DNA of 64,000 nucleotides from Micromonospora chokoriensis (lineage in GTDB: Bacteria > Actinomycetota > Actinomycetes > Mycobacteriales > Micromonosporaceae). Below, piece after piece: positions 17,077 to 26,791 of this stretch. The translations under genes and the position numbers were made by a program. How positions within the stretch are numbered: position 1 is the stretch's first letter; each line of letters starts with the position of its first letter. The notes beneath the pieces were generated by a model. That model searched no databases and was not told where the DNA came from. It was given only the letters and a program-made list of their open reading frames with translations. The stretch is from assembly GCF_900091505.1 (NCBI RefSeq), contig NZ_LT607409.1, positions 5,146,001-5,210,000 on the forward strand, read 5' to 3'.

Positions 17077-17871
17077 TCAGCCGCCGAGGCTCGCCGCCGC
17101 CGAGGCGATCGACGAGGCGAAGTAGCTCACCTGGGTGTAGACGCCCGGGTAGTTGGGTCGGGCGCAGCCGTTGCCCCAGCTGACGATGCCGACCTGGATC
17201 CAGGCGTTGGAGGCGTCGCGCCGGAACATCGGGCCACCCGAGTCACCCTGGCAGGTGTCCGTGCCACCGCCGGCGTAGCCGGCGCAGATCTCCTGGGCGG
17301 GGATGAGGTCGCCACCGTAGTTGGCGTTGCAGACGGAGTCACTCACGAACGGGACCGTGGCCTTGAGCAGGTACCGCTGCTGCCCGCCACCCTCGCGGGC
17401 GGCGCCCCACCCGGCGACGGTGAAGGTGCCGCTGTCGTAGGCGGTCGTGCTGGCGATCGGCAGCGTGCTCAGCCCGGTGACCGGGCTGGCCAGGCGGATC
17501 AGCGCCCAGTCCCGGCCGGCCCCGTTGTAGCCGGGGGCCCGGTAGACGTAGTTCGACCGGACGGTGATCCGGCTGGACGACTGGAGGTCCACCGCCCCGA
17601 GCGTCGCGGTGATGCTGGTGTTGGTGCCGGTCGCGCCCACGCAGTGAGCCGCGGTGAGCACCAGCCGGGGGCTGTAGAGCGCCCCGCCGCATCCCATCGA
17701 GAGTCGCACCATGAACGGGAACTCGCCCTGGGCGGCGCGGGTGCCGCCGACGACGTTGGGCGTCATGGGGTTGTCGGCCGCGGCGGCCGGCGCGGTGAGG
17801 GTGAGGCTGGCCGCGGTCACCGCGGCCAACGCGGTGGCCAGCAGGCCAGTGAGGGTACGCCAGCGAACCAT
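17077..17871 (-). CDS. Secreted trypsin-like serine protease (S1)
   Basis: 264-residue exported endopeptidase with a signal peptide (LLATALAAVTAASLTLTAPAAA), a short propeptide and mature start NVVGGTRA. The complete catalytic triad is visible: LTAAHC (His), RDWALIRL (Asp) and CQGDSGGPM (Ser). An Asp just before the CQGDSGGP motif (GTDTCQGDSGG) is the S1-pocket position giving trypsin-like preference for Lys/Arg. ATG 17871 has GCGGAGGAATGC before it; the frame extends to 17964 without a better site. The AT-rich stretch 17925-17950 probably contains the promoter. Confidence 0.95.
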   Translation of the reverse strand: MVRWRTLTGLLATALAAVTAASLTLTAPAAAADNPMTPNVVGGTRAAQGEFPFMVRLSMGCGGALYSPRLVLTAAHCVGATGTNTSITATLGAVDLQSSSRITVRSNYVYRAPGYNGAGRDWALIRLASPVTGLSTLPIASTTAYDSGTFTVAGWGAAREGGGQQRYLLKATVPFVSDSVCNANYGGDLIPAQEICAGYAGGGTDTCQGDSGGPMFRRDASNAWIQVGIVSWGNGCARPNYPGVYTQVSYFASSIASAAASLGG

Positions 17872-18049
17872 GCATTCCTCCGCATCAGGATGGCACGCCT
17901 CGTGAGCGCACCGGCATTCGAGATAGCGGTCATCATATTGAGATCTTTGGATTCGGCGGGTCATCCCCTCTGGGTCGTACCACCGGCGCTATGGACCTCG
18001 GCCGACGCACCGCACCGATCCGGTCGGACAGCGCGCGGGCGAACGCCCG

Positions 18050-19066
18050 TCATCCGCCCGGCGTGCCGGTGCTCTCTCGTCGGACGAGCCGGAACGGCGT
18101 CTGCACGGTCAGCGGCGCCGCGACCGCCGTGCCCTCGATGCGGGCAACGAGGCGGCGTACCGCGAGACGGCCGATCTCCCGCTTGTCCGGCGCGATCGTG
18201 GTGAGGGTCGGCCCTCCGAAGCGTCCCTCCTCGATGTCGTCGATCCCGACCACGGCGACGTCCTCCGGCACCCGGAGACCGGCCTCGGCCAAGGTCCGCA
18301 GCGCGCCGATGGCGACCAGGTCGTTGTAGCCGAACACCGCGTCGGGCGGGTCGCCGAGGGCGAGCAGGTCACGCATCGCACGCTTGCCGTCGAGTCGGCC
18401 GAACGCGTCGGTGCGGGCGACCAACCGGGGGCGGTACGGCAGGCCGGCGGCGACGAGCGCCTCCCGGTAGCCGCGTACCCGCAGGTGCGCCGACTGCCGG
18501 TCACCGCCGGGCGTGGCGCCGATGAACGCGATCCGCCGACGGCCGATCGCCACGAGGTGCTGGATCGCCGCGTGACTGGCGGCGACGTTGTCGATGGCGA
18601 TGTGGTCGTGCGGCACGTCCGAGACGCCCTCACCGATCAGCACGAGCGGAGTGTGCCCGGTCCGGGCCAGCACCTCCTCACGGCCGATCCGCACCGGGCT
18701 GAGGATCAGGCCGTCGATGATGTGCCGCCGGGCCCCGTCGAGGAGAGCCAGCTCGGCCTTCCGGTCGGCGGCGGTGTTCTCCATGACGAGCGTGTAGCCG
18801 AGCGCGGCGGCCTCGGAGATGGCGATCTCGGCGAGCTCGGCGAAGTAGGGGTTGGTCAGTTCCGGGACGGCCAGGGCGATCAGCCCGGTACGCCCCCGCC
18901 GGAGGTGCCGGGCGCCCAGGTTGGGGCTGTACCCGAGTTCGTCGATCGCCTGCTGCACACGCTGCCGGGTCCGCTCCCCCACCGGCCGGTACCCGTTGAC
19001 CACGTTCGAGACGGTGGCCAGCGACACCCCGGCGCGCTGGGCGATGTCCTTGAGGTTGACGCCCAT
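18050..19066 (-). CDS. LacI-family transcriptional repressor
   Basis: 338 residues: LacI helix-turn-helix at the N terminus (NLKDIAQRAGVSLATVSNVVNG, then the hinge region RHLRRGRTGLIA) and a periplasmic-binding-protein-like sensor domain with VPELTNPYFAELA, IDGLILSP, IDNVAASHAA and GYNDLVAIGALRTL. It is transcribed away from the GH2 gene. Strong GAGGAGGG ribosome site before ATG 19066. It most likely represses the GH2 gene and itself through the TATAACGTTATA palindrome in the gap, and is released by a sugar from the degraded polymer. Confidence 0.93.
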   Translation of the reverse strand: MGVNLKDIAQRAGVSLATVSNVVNGYRPVGERTRQRVQQAIDELGYSPNLGARHLRRGRTGLIALAVPELTNPYFAELAEIAISEAAALGYTLVMENTAADRKAELALLDGARRHIIDGLILSPVRIGREEVLARTGHTPLVLIGEGVSDVPHDHIAIDNVAASHAAIQHLVAIGRRRIAFIGATPGGDRQSAHLRVRGYREALVAAGLPYRPRLVARTDAFGRLDGKRAMRDLLALGDPPDAVFGYNDLVAIGALRTLAEAGLRVPEDVAVVGIDDIEEGRFGGPTLTTIAPDKREIGRLAVRRLVARIEGTAVAAPLTVQTPFRLVRRESTGTPGG

Positions 19067-19143
19067 CCACCGACCCTCCTCGCAGGGACCGCCGGACCGC
19101 AGACATCGACGAACAAGGATTGACGGGAGGGTCGGCGCGGCTC

Positions 19144-19155
19144 TATAACGTTATA
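19144..19155. promoter_or_regulatory. Putative LacI operator in the lacI-GH2 gap
   Basis: TATAACGTTATA, a perfect 12-bp palindrome with the central CG common to LacI-family sites, in an AT-rich patch of a GC-rich region. It lies 78 bases from the repressor start and 150 from the GH2 start, so it could govern both. Confidence 0.6.
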
Positions 19156-19305
19156 CAGGCGACGACAGATGTCAATATGCCCACCACCCTGACGCGCGGA
19201 GACCGCACCGACGTCCGATCGTCGTCGACCACCACCCGATGCCCACCGCCCACGCGCTTCGGGCTTGTCTGCACCGCCCGCGGCGACTCGCCCCACGGAG
19301 ACGGC

Positions 19306-21660
19306 ATGACACGTCAGGTCCCCATCCGCCCCACCCTGCCGCTGCTGCTCATCCTCACCCTGGTCGCCGGCATCCTCGCCGCTCCGGCCACGCCGGCGCA
19401 CGCCGCACTGGCCAAGACGCCACCACTGACCACCCCCTGGACCAGCCAGGCCCTCGCCGGTACGCCGCTGCCCGAGTATCCGCGACCGCAGATGACGCGA
19501 CCGGACTGGCTCAATCTCAACGGCGAGTGGCAGCTGCGCCAGTCGGCCACCGACGACGCCCCGCAGTTCGGCACCAACCTGCCCGAGCGGGTCAACGTGC
19601 CCTTCCCGGTGGAGAGCGCGCTGTCCGGCATCCAGCGGGCCGCCAACGACAACCGCAACTACCTGTTCTACCGGCGCACGGTCACCATCCCGGCGAACTG
19701 GTCGGGTCGCCGCACCCTGCTGCACTTCGGCGCCGTCGACTGGCAGAGCACCGTCTGGGTCAACGGCATCCGGGTCGGCGCGCACACCGGCGGCTACGAC
19801 GCCTTCACCTTCGACGTGACCCCCCAGCTCACCACCGGGACGAACGAGATCGTCGTCAAGGTCTGGGATCCCACCGACACCCGCCAGAACGGCAGCCTGC
19901 CGGCCATCGGCAAGCAGACCAAGACACCCAGCGGGATCTTCTACACCCCGAGTTCGGGAATCTGGCAGACGGTGTGGCTGGAGCCGGTGCCCGCGGCCTC
20001 CATCAGCAGCGTGGACGTCTACCCGAACCTGAGCAACAACACAGTGCGGGTCCGGGTCTTCACCAGGGGCACCGTGAGCGGGCACAGCGTGCTCGCCGAG
20101 GCGCTGAACGGAAGCACCGTGGTCGGAACGGCCACCGGTGGCTTCACCGACTTCAGCGTGCCGGTGCCCAACGCCCGCCGCTGGTCGCCCGACGACCCGT
20201 TCCTCTACAACCTGCGGATCACGCTGCGCACCTCCGGCGGCGTCACCGTGGACCGGACCACGCACTACTTCGGCATGCGGGAGATCACCACCGGTCTGGT
20301 GAACGGGGTGCTGCGCCCCAAGCTCAACGGTCAGTTCGTGTTCCAGGTCGGCACCCTCGACCAGGGCTACTGGCCCGACGGCCTCTACACCGCGCCGACC
20401 GACGCCGCCCTCGCCTTCGACCTGCAGAAACACAAGGACCTCGGCTTCAACATGGTGCGCAAGCACATCAAGGTCGAACCGCAGCGCTGGTTCTACCACG
20501 CCGACCGGCTCGGCCTGCTCGTCTGGCAGGACATCCCGTCGCTGACCGCCCAGGACATCGACCCCACCGACGCCCAGCAGGCCCAGTTCGAGGCGGAGGC
20601 ACGCGAGATCGTCGACGAGCACCGCAGCTCGCCCGCCGTGGTCGCGTACACGCCGTACAACGAGGGCTGGGGCGAGCGCTCCCTCGCCGACACCCGGCGG
20701 GTCGCGCAGACCATCAAGAACCAGGACCCGACACGGCTGGTCAACCCGCACAGCGGTCACAACTGCTGCCAGTCCCTCGGCAACCCCGGCAACGGCGACA
20801 TCGACGACTGGCACGTCTACCTCGGACCCGACTCCCCCGTGCCGTCGAGCAGCCGGATCGCCGTCCTGGGCGAGTTCGGCGGGCTGGGCCTGCACACCCC
20901 CGGACACGAGTACAGCCCGAGCGGCAGCTTCTTCGCCTACGAGTGGCAGACCAGCTCGACTGCCCTTACCGACAGGTACGTGGGCCTGGTGCAGGGCAGT
21001 CAGAACCTGATGCTGGGCAAGGGACTCAGCGCCTCGGTCTACACCGAGATCACCGACCTGGAGGGCGAGCTGAACGGCTTCCTCACCTACGACCGGCAGG
21101 TGATCAAGATGGATCAGGCTCGGGTCCGCGCCGCCAACACCGCCCTGATCAACGCCTCGAAGACCATCGGCAGCTCGGCGCCGGTGGCCCTGCCGGTGAA
21201 CACCCGACGGTCCCTGCAGGTGACAACGCCCGGCTACACCAACAGGTACCTGCGCCACCAGGACAGTCTGGCCTTCACCGAGGTCGTCGACGCCGCGAGC
21301 TCCAGCCTGCTCAAGGCCGACGCCACGTACACCGTCCGGACCGGCCTGGCCGACGCCGGCTGCTACTCGCTCGAGTCGGTCAACTTCCCCGGGCAGTACC
21401 TACGCCACCAGAACTCCCGGGTCCGCAACTCGCCCGACGACGGCTCGACGTTGATGCGGGCCGACGCCACCTGGTGTGCGCGGGTGGGACTGGGCGGCGC
21501 GGGGGTCTCGCTGGAGTCGTACAACTTCCGGGGCCGGTACCTGCGGCACTACAACTCGGGGATCTGGCTCAGCAACGGCGCGGGCGGCGACGCGTACAAC
21601 ACACCGACGCTGTGGACCGCCGACACCACCTGGAACGTCACCGCACCCTGGGCCCCCTGA
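19306..21660 (+). CDS. Secreted GH2 glycoside hydrolase with C-terminal AbfB domain
   Basis: 784-residue exported enzyme. Signal peptide to about residue 33 (ending AHA); GH2 sugar-binding jelly roll (about 60-210) with YLFYRRTVTIP, VDWQSTVWVNG and GGYDAFTFDVT; immunoglobulin-like domain; TIM barrel with MVRKHIKVEP, the acid/base motif YNEGWGE and the nucleophile motif VLGEFGGLG. The last 150 residues are an AbfB (CBM42) beta-trefoil with three repeats of the NRYLRHQD/GQYLRHQN/GRYLRHYN type, which bind arabinofuranose side chains. This suggests action on arabinose-decorated plant polysaccharides. The sugar specificity of the GH2 part (beta-galactosidase, mannosidase or glucuronidase) is open. 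ATG chosen for CGGAG upstream. Confidence 0.92.
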   Translation: MTRQVPIRPTLPLLLILTLVAGILAAPATPAHAALAKTPPLTTPWTSQALAGTPLPEYPRPQMTRPDWLNLNGEWQLRQSATDDAPQFGTNLPERVNVPFPVESALSGIQRAANDNRNYLFYRRTVTIPANWSGRRTLLHFGAVDWQSTVWVNGIRVGAHTGGYDAFTFDVTPQLTTGTNEIVVKVWDPTDTRQNGSLPAIGKQTKTPSGIFYTPSSGIWQTVWLEPVPAASISSVDVYPNLSNNTVRVRVFTRGTVSGHSVLAEALNGSTVVGTATGGFTDFSVPVPNARRWSPDDPFLYNLRITLRTSGGVTVDRTTHYFGMREITTGLVNGVLRPKLNGQFVFQVGTLDQGYWPDGLYTAPTDAALAFDLQKHKDLGFNMVRKHIKVEPQRWFYHADRLGLLVWQDIPSLTAQDIDPTDAQQAQFEAEAREIVDEHRSSPAVVAYTPYNEGWGERSLADTRRVAQTIKNQDPTRLVNPHSGHNCCQSLGNPGNGDIDDWHVYLGPDSPVPSSSRIAVLGEFGGLGLHTPGHEYSPSGSFFAYEWQTSSTALTDRYVGLVQGSQNLMLGKGLSASVYTEITDLEGELNGFLTYDRQVIKMDQARVRAANTALINASKTIGSSAPVALPVNTRRSLQVTTPGYTNRYLRHQDSLAFTEVVDAASSSLLKADATYTVRTGLADAGCYSLESVNFPGQYLRHQNSRVRNSPDDGSTLMRADATWCARVGLGGAGVSLESYNFRGRYLRHYNSGIWLSNGAGGDAYNTPTLWTADTTWNVTAPWAP

Positions 21661-21682
21661 CCCCGTACGCGGTAAGGACGCC

Positions 21683-21713
21683 GAGGGGGTCTCCGGCCTG
21701 GCCGGAGGCCCTC
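21683..21713. terminator. Hairpin after GH2 gene
   Basis: GAGGG...TCCGGCC and GGCCGGA...CCCTC pair into an interrupted stem beginning 22 bases after the GH2 stop. Confidence 0.55.
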
Positions 21714-22116
21714 TCGACGCGGGTTTCATCGCGGACCGCCACTGTCGGGACGGCGAGGGCACGGCAGCGTCACCGGGCGACAGGAAGATCGTTCTTCCGG
21801 TCATGAGGGAGAGCGGCACATCGAACCCACGGACCGTCATGGCCGGCTGCCCACCCCTGACGTCGGAGGGCCCGCCCGTCTGGGTTGACTGACGACAAGG
21901 ACCATCTCGCAGGTTGCAGACCGCCGCGTTCACCTGGCCGTTGCGACCCGCATCATGTCACGCATTAAATAGACGTTGACCTATCTTGACTTGTGCAGCC
22001 GATCAGCGCACCGTAAAGAGCCACAGGCAGATGCGCGCCATTATCGGCCCAACTGAACGTGGATCGCTGAATGGGGACGCTGCCGGTTTCGCGCCGCGTG
22101 CATCAGGAGGCGTTCC
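21714..22116. other. Intergenic region before the P450 gene
   Basis: About 400 bases with no convincing gene. The part at 21955-22015 is AT-rich (two TTGAC hexamers within 20 bases) and is the likely promoter area for the cytochrome P450 gene. I see no palindrome that suggests a specific regulator. Confidence 0.4.
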
Positions 22117-23409
22117 ATGCGGTTGAATCCGTTCACCGGGACCTATCTCACCGATCCGGCAAGCATCTGGCGGCGCATTCTCGACGATCCTGACGGGGTG
22201 CACCACGCCGAGGATCTGGGCCTGTGGTTGATCAGCAGGCACGCCGACGTCCGGCGGGCCCTCGCCGACGCGACAACCTTCGCCAACACTCTCACCCTCA
22301 CCCCGGTCTATGAGGTCTGCCCGGAGGCGTTGAGCGTGCTCATGCAGATCGACGCGCCCCCCACGACGGCCGCCGCGGACCCACCGGTGCACCCCCGAAC
22401 CCGTCGGGCGCTCCGCGCGACCTTCGCGAACACCGCCGAGCGGGTCGAGGCCGACTACGGCCCGATCGTCCGCCGCAGGGTCGACCGACTGGTGTCCCGA
22501 CTCGCCGCCCGCCAGGGCGAACAGGTCGACCTGATCCCGGAGTTCGCCACCGAGCTTCCCCTGCTGGTGGTCCTGGACATCCTCGGGGTGCCCGACGCCG
22601 ACATCGGACGGATCAGGAGGTGGGCCGACGGCCAGATCGCCCTCGTGTGGGGGCAACCCGACCCGGCCGAGCAGGTACGCCTGGCACGGGACCTGCTGGA
22701 GTTCTGGCACTACTGCGAGGAACTCGTCCGGCAACGCGTGGCCGACGGACACGAGGGCGACGACTTCATCGGCCGCGCCCTGGCGTACCGCGACGACGAC
22801 GACACCGTGCTGACGGTGTCCGAGGTGGCGAGCCTCGCCTTCAACCTCCTGGTCGCCGGCCACGAGACCACCGCCGGGCTGCTCGCACACGCCCTCGACC
22901 AGGCGCTGTCCAACCCGCAGCACTGGTCGGCGCTGGCCTCGGACCCGCAGGCCGCCGCCACGTTCGTGAACGAGACCCTCCGATTCGCGCCCGCCATCGA
23001 CGGCTGGCTCCGGGTGACCAGCCGCGAGGTCACCGTGGGAACGGTGACGATTCCCGCCGGGGCGCGTTGCCTGTTGTTGATCGGAGCCGCGAACCGCGAC
23101 CCTGCGGTGTTCGCCCACCCGGACCAGTTCCACCCACACCGGGTGGACGCGGGCAATCACCTGTCGTTCGGCCACGGACCACATTTCTGCATCGGGGCGG
23201 GATTGGCGAAACTGGAGGCCGAGATCGCCCTCACCCGGCTCGCCGACACCATTCCCGGCCTCCGCCTGACGGCCGAGCAGCAGCGCTCGTACAAGCCGAA
23301 CGTCGCATTCCGTGCGCACCGCACGCTGCTCGCGACAATCGACACCCGCGCGCCTGCCGACATCCCGGCAGCGCGCGACGAGGTCGTTGCCGAAGCGCGC
23401 GTCGCGTGA
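22117..23409 (+). CDS. Cytochrome P450
   Basis: 430-residue soluble bacterial heme monooxygenase. The I-helix oxygen motif is AGHETT, the K-helix ExxR is NETLRF, and the heme-binding loop is FGHGPHFCIG, with the Cys as axial ligand, followed by LAKLEAEIAL. ATG 22117 follows a strong AGGAGG. No ferredoxin or ferredoxin reductase gene is adjacent, and no biosynthetic gene cluster surrounds it, so substrate and electron donor are unknown. The N-terminal part with PFTGTYLTDPASIWRR resembles many macrolide or terpenoid CYPs, but this does not fix the substrate. Confidence 0.93.
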   Translation: MRLNPFTGTYLTDPASIWRRILDDPDGVHHAEDLGLWLISRHADVRRALADATTFANTLTLTPVYEVCPEALSVLMQIDAPPTTAAADPPVHPRTRRALRATFANTAERVEADYGPIVRRRVDRLVSRLAARQGEQVDLIPEFATELPLLVVLDILGVPDADIGRIRRWADGQIALVWGQPDPAEQVRLARDLLEFWHYCEELVRQRVADGHEGDDFIGRALAYRDDDDTVLTVSEVASLAFNLLVAGHETTAGLLAHALDQALSNPQHWSALASDPQAAATFVNETLRFAPAIDGWLRVTSREVTVGTVTIPAGARCLLLIGAANRDPAVFAHPDQFHPHRVDAGNHLSFGHGPHFCIGAGLAKLEAEIALTRLADTIPGLRLTAEQQRSYKPNVAFRAHRTLLATIDTRAPADIPAARDEVVAEARVA

Positions 23410-23639
23410 CATGGGCGAGCGCCAGCACATCGGACCGAGGGTGCGGCGGGTACCGTTGCCCGCCCCAACCAAACTGGTCCGGGGCGCATCCTTCACGCTT
23501 TGCCTGACGATCGATGCCGACGAACGTCTTCACACTGATCGGTTCCTGGGTTAAGAATTGCCCTCTATGAATGTTCAGCTCATCCGCCAATCCCGATCTG
23601 GCGTCCGCTGCTGATTCCCGTAGCCACGAAGGTGAGCGC

Positions 23640-24131
23640 ATGGAGCACACGTCCCCGTCGAGCTCTGCTCACTCTGCGGCCAGCCAACGGTTCCGGCGGG
23701 AACTGCGCGACTGCCGGGTCCGGCGGGGCCTGACCCAGCGCGCCCTGGCGGATCTGGTGCGGTTCAGCCGCGAGACGGTCGCGGCGGTCGAGTCGGGTCG
23801 CCGGTTCGGCAGTCACGAGTTCGCGCTGCGCTGCGACGACGTGCTCGGCACCGGCGGACGGCTCGCGGCACTCTGGCCGCAGGTGGCGGCCGAGCAGTTG
23901 GCCGCCGACGGCCGTCGGGGCCCCCGTGACGCACAACCGCCGCCGCAGCGGCGACCGGTCCCGCGTCAGCGTGATCGGCGCGACGCGCGTGACCCGGGCG
24001 CGGTGGTGGACGCGATCGACGAGCTGCGTGAGCTGATCGGCCAGGTGCTCAACACCCCGGCCGACCCGGGCGAGCCCAGCGACACGCAGCGGCGGCAGCT
24101 CGCCGCCGACCCCTACGACGATCAGCGCTGA
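23640..24131 (+). CDS. XRE-family DNA-binding regulator
   Basis: 163 residues. Residues 17-75 form a Cro/CI-type helix-turn-helix: RFRRELRDCRVRRGLTQRALADLV, then SRETVAAVESGRRFGSHEFALRCDDVL, the arrangement seen in many actinomycete XRE regulators of the DUF5753 type. Here the usual long C-terminal sensor is missing; instead there is a short charged tail rich in Arg, Pro, Asp and a helix (VVDAIDELRELIGQVLN). ATG 23640 is preceded by GAAGG. Upstream of the kinase operon by 180 bases, it may regulate that operon. Confidence 0.8.
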   Translation: MEHTSPSSSAHSAASQRFRRELRDCRVRRGLTQRALADLVRFSRETVAAVESGRRFGSHEFALRCDDVLGTGGRLAALWPQVAAEQLAADGRRGPRDAQPPPQRRPVPRQRDRRDARDPGAVVDAIDELRELIGQVLNTPADPGEPSDTQRRQLAADPYDDQR

Positions 24132-24190
24132 CCCCACGGACCCAACTCCGTCTCACGGCGTCACCGGATGCTGACGTTGGGTACAGATGC

Positions 24191-24211
24191 TGGTACGGGC
24201 AGTTTGTACCA
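24191..24211. promoter_or_regulatory. Inverted repeat between XRE gene and kinase operon
   Basis: TGGTAC, nine bases, GTACCA, with a further GGTAC half-site about ten bases to the left. It lies about 100 bases before the kinase start, a plausible binding site for the XRE protein. The link is inferred from position only. Confidence 0.35.
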
Positions 24212-24309
24212 CGGCCAGGTCTGGTCTACGAGCGCGGCTTCCGGCCGAATGGGACTTGCATTCGGCAACGTGCGGATAGACCGTCATCGACGAGTCGTGG
24301 GAGTCAATC

Positions 24310-26775
24310 TTGGCGTCGAGCACCCGGTCCCACGCGGCCAGACCCTACCCGACCCGTCGACGCGGTTGGAAGATCGCCGGCCGGATGCGCCTCATCGTCG
24401 CGGCACCGCTCGTCGCCGTCATCGGCTTCGCCGGGCTCGCGCTGACCGAGAGCGCCCGACAGACGGCCCGTGCCAGCGACCTTCGGATCCTCGCCCAGGT
24501 CGGCGCCGAGGCCGGCGACCTCGCCTACCGCCTGCAACGCGAGCGGATCGCCGCCGCCGACCTGCTCACCTACGGCGCGCCGGAGCAGCAGGACGCCTTC
24601 AGCGCGGAGATGACCGCCACCGACGACGCGGTCAGCCGCTACCGCGCACACCGTGAACGGCTGAGCGCCGACACCGACGCCAACCGGGACCTCCTGCGCC
24701 GCATCGACGCGGCCCTGGACGGCCTCGCCCCGCTGCGCACCCAGGTACGCACGGCGACGCACGCGTCGGTGTCGGCGATGACCTTCAGCTACCGCATCGC
24801 GATCGCCGATCTGATCAACTTCCGGGAAGCCGTCTCGCACGGCGTGGTCGACGCCCAACTCGCCGACGGGATCCGCGCCTCGGCGGCACTGTCGAAGACC
24901 GCCGAGGCGATCGGTCAGCAGCAGGTCGCCGTGCTGCGGACCGTCGCGGGCGGTGAGCTGACCCCGGCCATGCAACAGGACATCACGGCAGCCCGTACCA
25001 GCTACACCGAATCGAGCCTGTCGTTCCTGGCCCTCGCCCCGCCCGAATGGAGCAGCTGGTGGGAGCAGGCCGGCACCGGCAAGGAGGCGCTCGCCCTGCA
25101 ACGGATGCAGGACGAGGTGTCCCGCGCCCAGCCGGGCTCACGGCTGCAACTGGAGACCCCGAGTTGGGTGTCCACCACCCAGACGCGTGCCGCCCGCCTG
25201 GCCGACCTGCGGGCACGGGTCGACGCCGCGGTCCGTGACGACGTGCGGGCCGCACACGCCGACCAGCGCCGCCGAGCCGTCGCCGAGGCGGTCGGCGTCC
25301 TCCTGGCGCTGGTCCTCACCGCGCTGGTGACCTGGGTCGTCGCCCGGCAGATCACCCGGCGCCTGCGTCGCCTGCGGGACGCGGCGAACGCTGTCGCGTT
25401 CGAGCAGCTCCCCGCCGTGGTGGCCCAGCTCCAGCTACCGGGCAGCGCCGCCGTCGACCCGGACAAGCTGGCCCGCCAGCAGTCCTCCGCCGCCCTCGAG
25501 CCGTCCAGCGACGACGAGATCGGCGAACTGGGCCAGGCGTTCAGCGCCGTCCACCAGGCCGCCGTGCGGACCGCCGCCGAGCAGGCCGTCATGCGTGCCA
25601 ACACCGCCGACATCTTCATCCACCTGAGCCGCCGTGAACAACGACTCGTCGATGCCGTCCTGGCCCAGGTCGACCTGGTCGAACGGGACGAGACCGACCC
25701 CGACCGGCTCCACCAGCTGTACACGCTGGACAACCTGGCGACCCGGATGGGGCGGATCAACGCCAGCCTGCTGGTGCTCGGCGGCGTCGGCGTCGGCCGC
25801 GTCCGCCAGCGCGACGTCCCCCTGCAACAGGTGCTCCAGGCGGCGCTGTCCCAGATCGAGCACTACGCGCGGATCCGGCTCGGCATGATCGACGGGGACG
25901 TCGCCGTGGCGGCGAAGACCGTCGACGAGGTCGTGCACCTGCTCGCCGAACTCATGGACAACGCGACGACGTACGCACCGCCGGGCAGTGAGACCTGGGT
26001 GAGCGGCCGGAGCCTGGGCGACCGCGTCATCATCCAGATCAGCGACGAGGGCGTCGGGTTGTCGCCCCAGCGGATGCAGCAGCTCAACGAGCTGTTGGCC
26101 CGCCCACCCGCCATCGACGTGGCCGCCGTACGGGCGATGGGGCTGGTCGTCGTCGGTCAGCTCGCCCAACGCCTGGGCGCCACCGTCCAACTGCGACGCG
26201 GCCCCCGACGCGGCACCCTCGCCGAGGCGACGCTTCCCGCGGCGATCATCCGGTCGCTGCCGCCGGAGGAATACCTGCTCGCCCCCGGACGGCTGTCCCG
26301 CCGGGCGGCCCGCACGACCAGCGCCCCACCGCCGTACCCGCCGCGCCCCGAGCCGACCGCCGGGCACCCACCGGCCGAGCGGACCCTGCCCACGGCCACG
26401 GTGTTCCGAGCGTCACCCCCGCCCCCGGACCGGGGTGACGCGCCCACCGAGGAACTCCTCATCTTCGAGCAGGTCAACCACTGGTTCCAGAGCGACGTCG
26501 TCGACGGCCACGAGACCCGGGAATGGTCCAGTCCCGCCGACGACGCCTGGCGCACCGCCGCCCGGGCGACCACCCCCGACGTCAGCACGACCACCACCTC
26601 CGGCCTGCCCAAACGGCAGCCGCAGCGGCACCTCGTTCCCGGTGGCGTGACCGTCCCCCAGCAGCAGCAGAGATCCGAGTACCGCGACCCGGCCCAGGTG
26701 GCGACGGCGATGGCCGCGTACGCGCGGGGTGTGGCGAACCGACGGCGCACCCCGATCAACCTCGGCAACCCATGA
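24310..26775 (+). CDS. Conservon-type (nitrate-sensing-like) sensor kinase with Asn at the presumed phospho-acceptor site
   Basis: 821-residue membrane protein like CvnA sensors. TM helix about 25-47; a long helical outer region (about 50-320) like NIT/four-helix sensors; second TM about 324-344; HAMP-like linker; kinase core; Pro-rich tail. The ATPase part is intact: N-box LLAELMDNAT (Asn551), G1 box SDEGVGL (Asp579), G2 AVRAMGLVVVGQLA, GTLAEATLP. In relatives I recall, the dimer helix reads LDHLATRM with the likely phospho-acceptor His; here it reads LDNLATRM (Asn475), while a His appears at 438 (IHLSRREQRL). TTG 24310 is chosen for the GGGAG ahead of it; ATG 24385 would cut before TM1. First gene of a long operon. 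Confidence 0.85.
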   Translation: MASSTRSHAARPYPTRRRGWKIAGRMRLIVAAPLVAVIGFAGLALTESARQTARASDLRILAQVGAEAGDLAYRLQRERIAAADLLTYGAPEQQDAFSAEMTATDDAVSRYRAHRERLSADTDANRDLLRRIDAALDGLAPLRTQVRTATHASVSAMTFSYRIAIADLINFREAVSHGVVDAQLADGIRASAALSKTAEAIGQQQVAVLRTVAGGELTPAMQQDITAARTSYTESSLSFLALAPPEWSSWWEQAGTGKEALALQRMQDEVSRAQPGSRLQLETPSWVSTTQTRAARLADLRARVDAAVRDDVRAAHADQRRRAVAEAVGVLLALVLTALVTWVVARQITRRLRRLRDAANAVAFEQLPAVVAQLQLPGSAAVDPDKLARQQSSAALEPSSDDEIGELGQAFSAVHQAAVRTAAEQAVMRANTADIFIHLSRREQRLVDAVLAQVDLVERDETDPDRLHQLYTLDNLATRMGRINASLLVLGGVGVGRVRQRDVPLQQVLQAALSQIEHYARIRLGMIDGDVAVAAKTVDEVVHLLAELMDNATTYAPPGSETWVSGRSLGDRVIIQISDEGVGLSPQRMQQLNELLARPPAIDVAAVRAMGLVVVGQLAQRLGATVQLRRGPRRGTLAEATLPAAIIRSLPPEEYLLAPGRLSRRAARTTSAPPPYPPRPEPTAGHPPAERTLPTATVFRASPPPPDRGDAPTEELLIFEQVNHWFQSDVVDGHETREWSSPADDAWRTAARATTPDVSTTTTSGLPKRQPQRHLVPGGVTVPQQQQRSEYRDPAQVATAMAAYARGVANRRRTPINLGNP

Positions 26776-26791
26776 CGCGACAGGAGAGCAC

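Noticed and set aside
18880..21258. Minus-strand open frame of 792 residues
   Set aside because: Antisense to the GH2 gene and lacks any recognisable motif or ribosome site.
22003..23496. Minus-strand 497-residue frame opposite the P450
   Set aside because: No family features; the P450 on the other strand has all heme and helix motifs.
22117..24131. Secondary-metabolite gene cluster around the P450
   Set aside because: No synthase, tailoring partner or ferredoxin gene adjoins it; only an XRE regulator follows.
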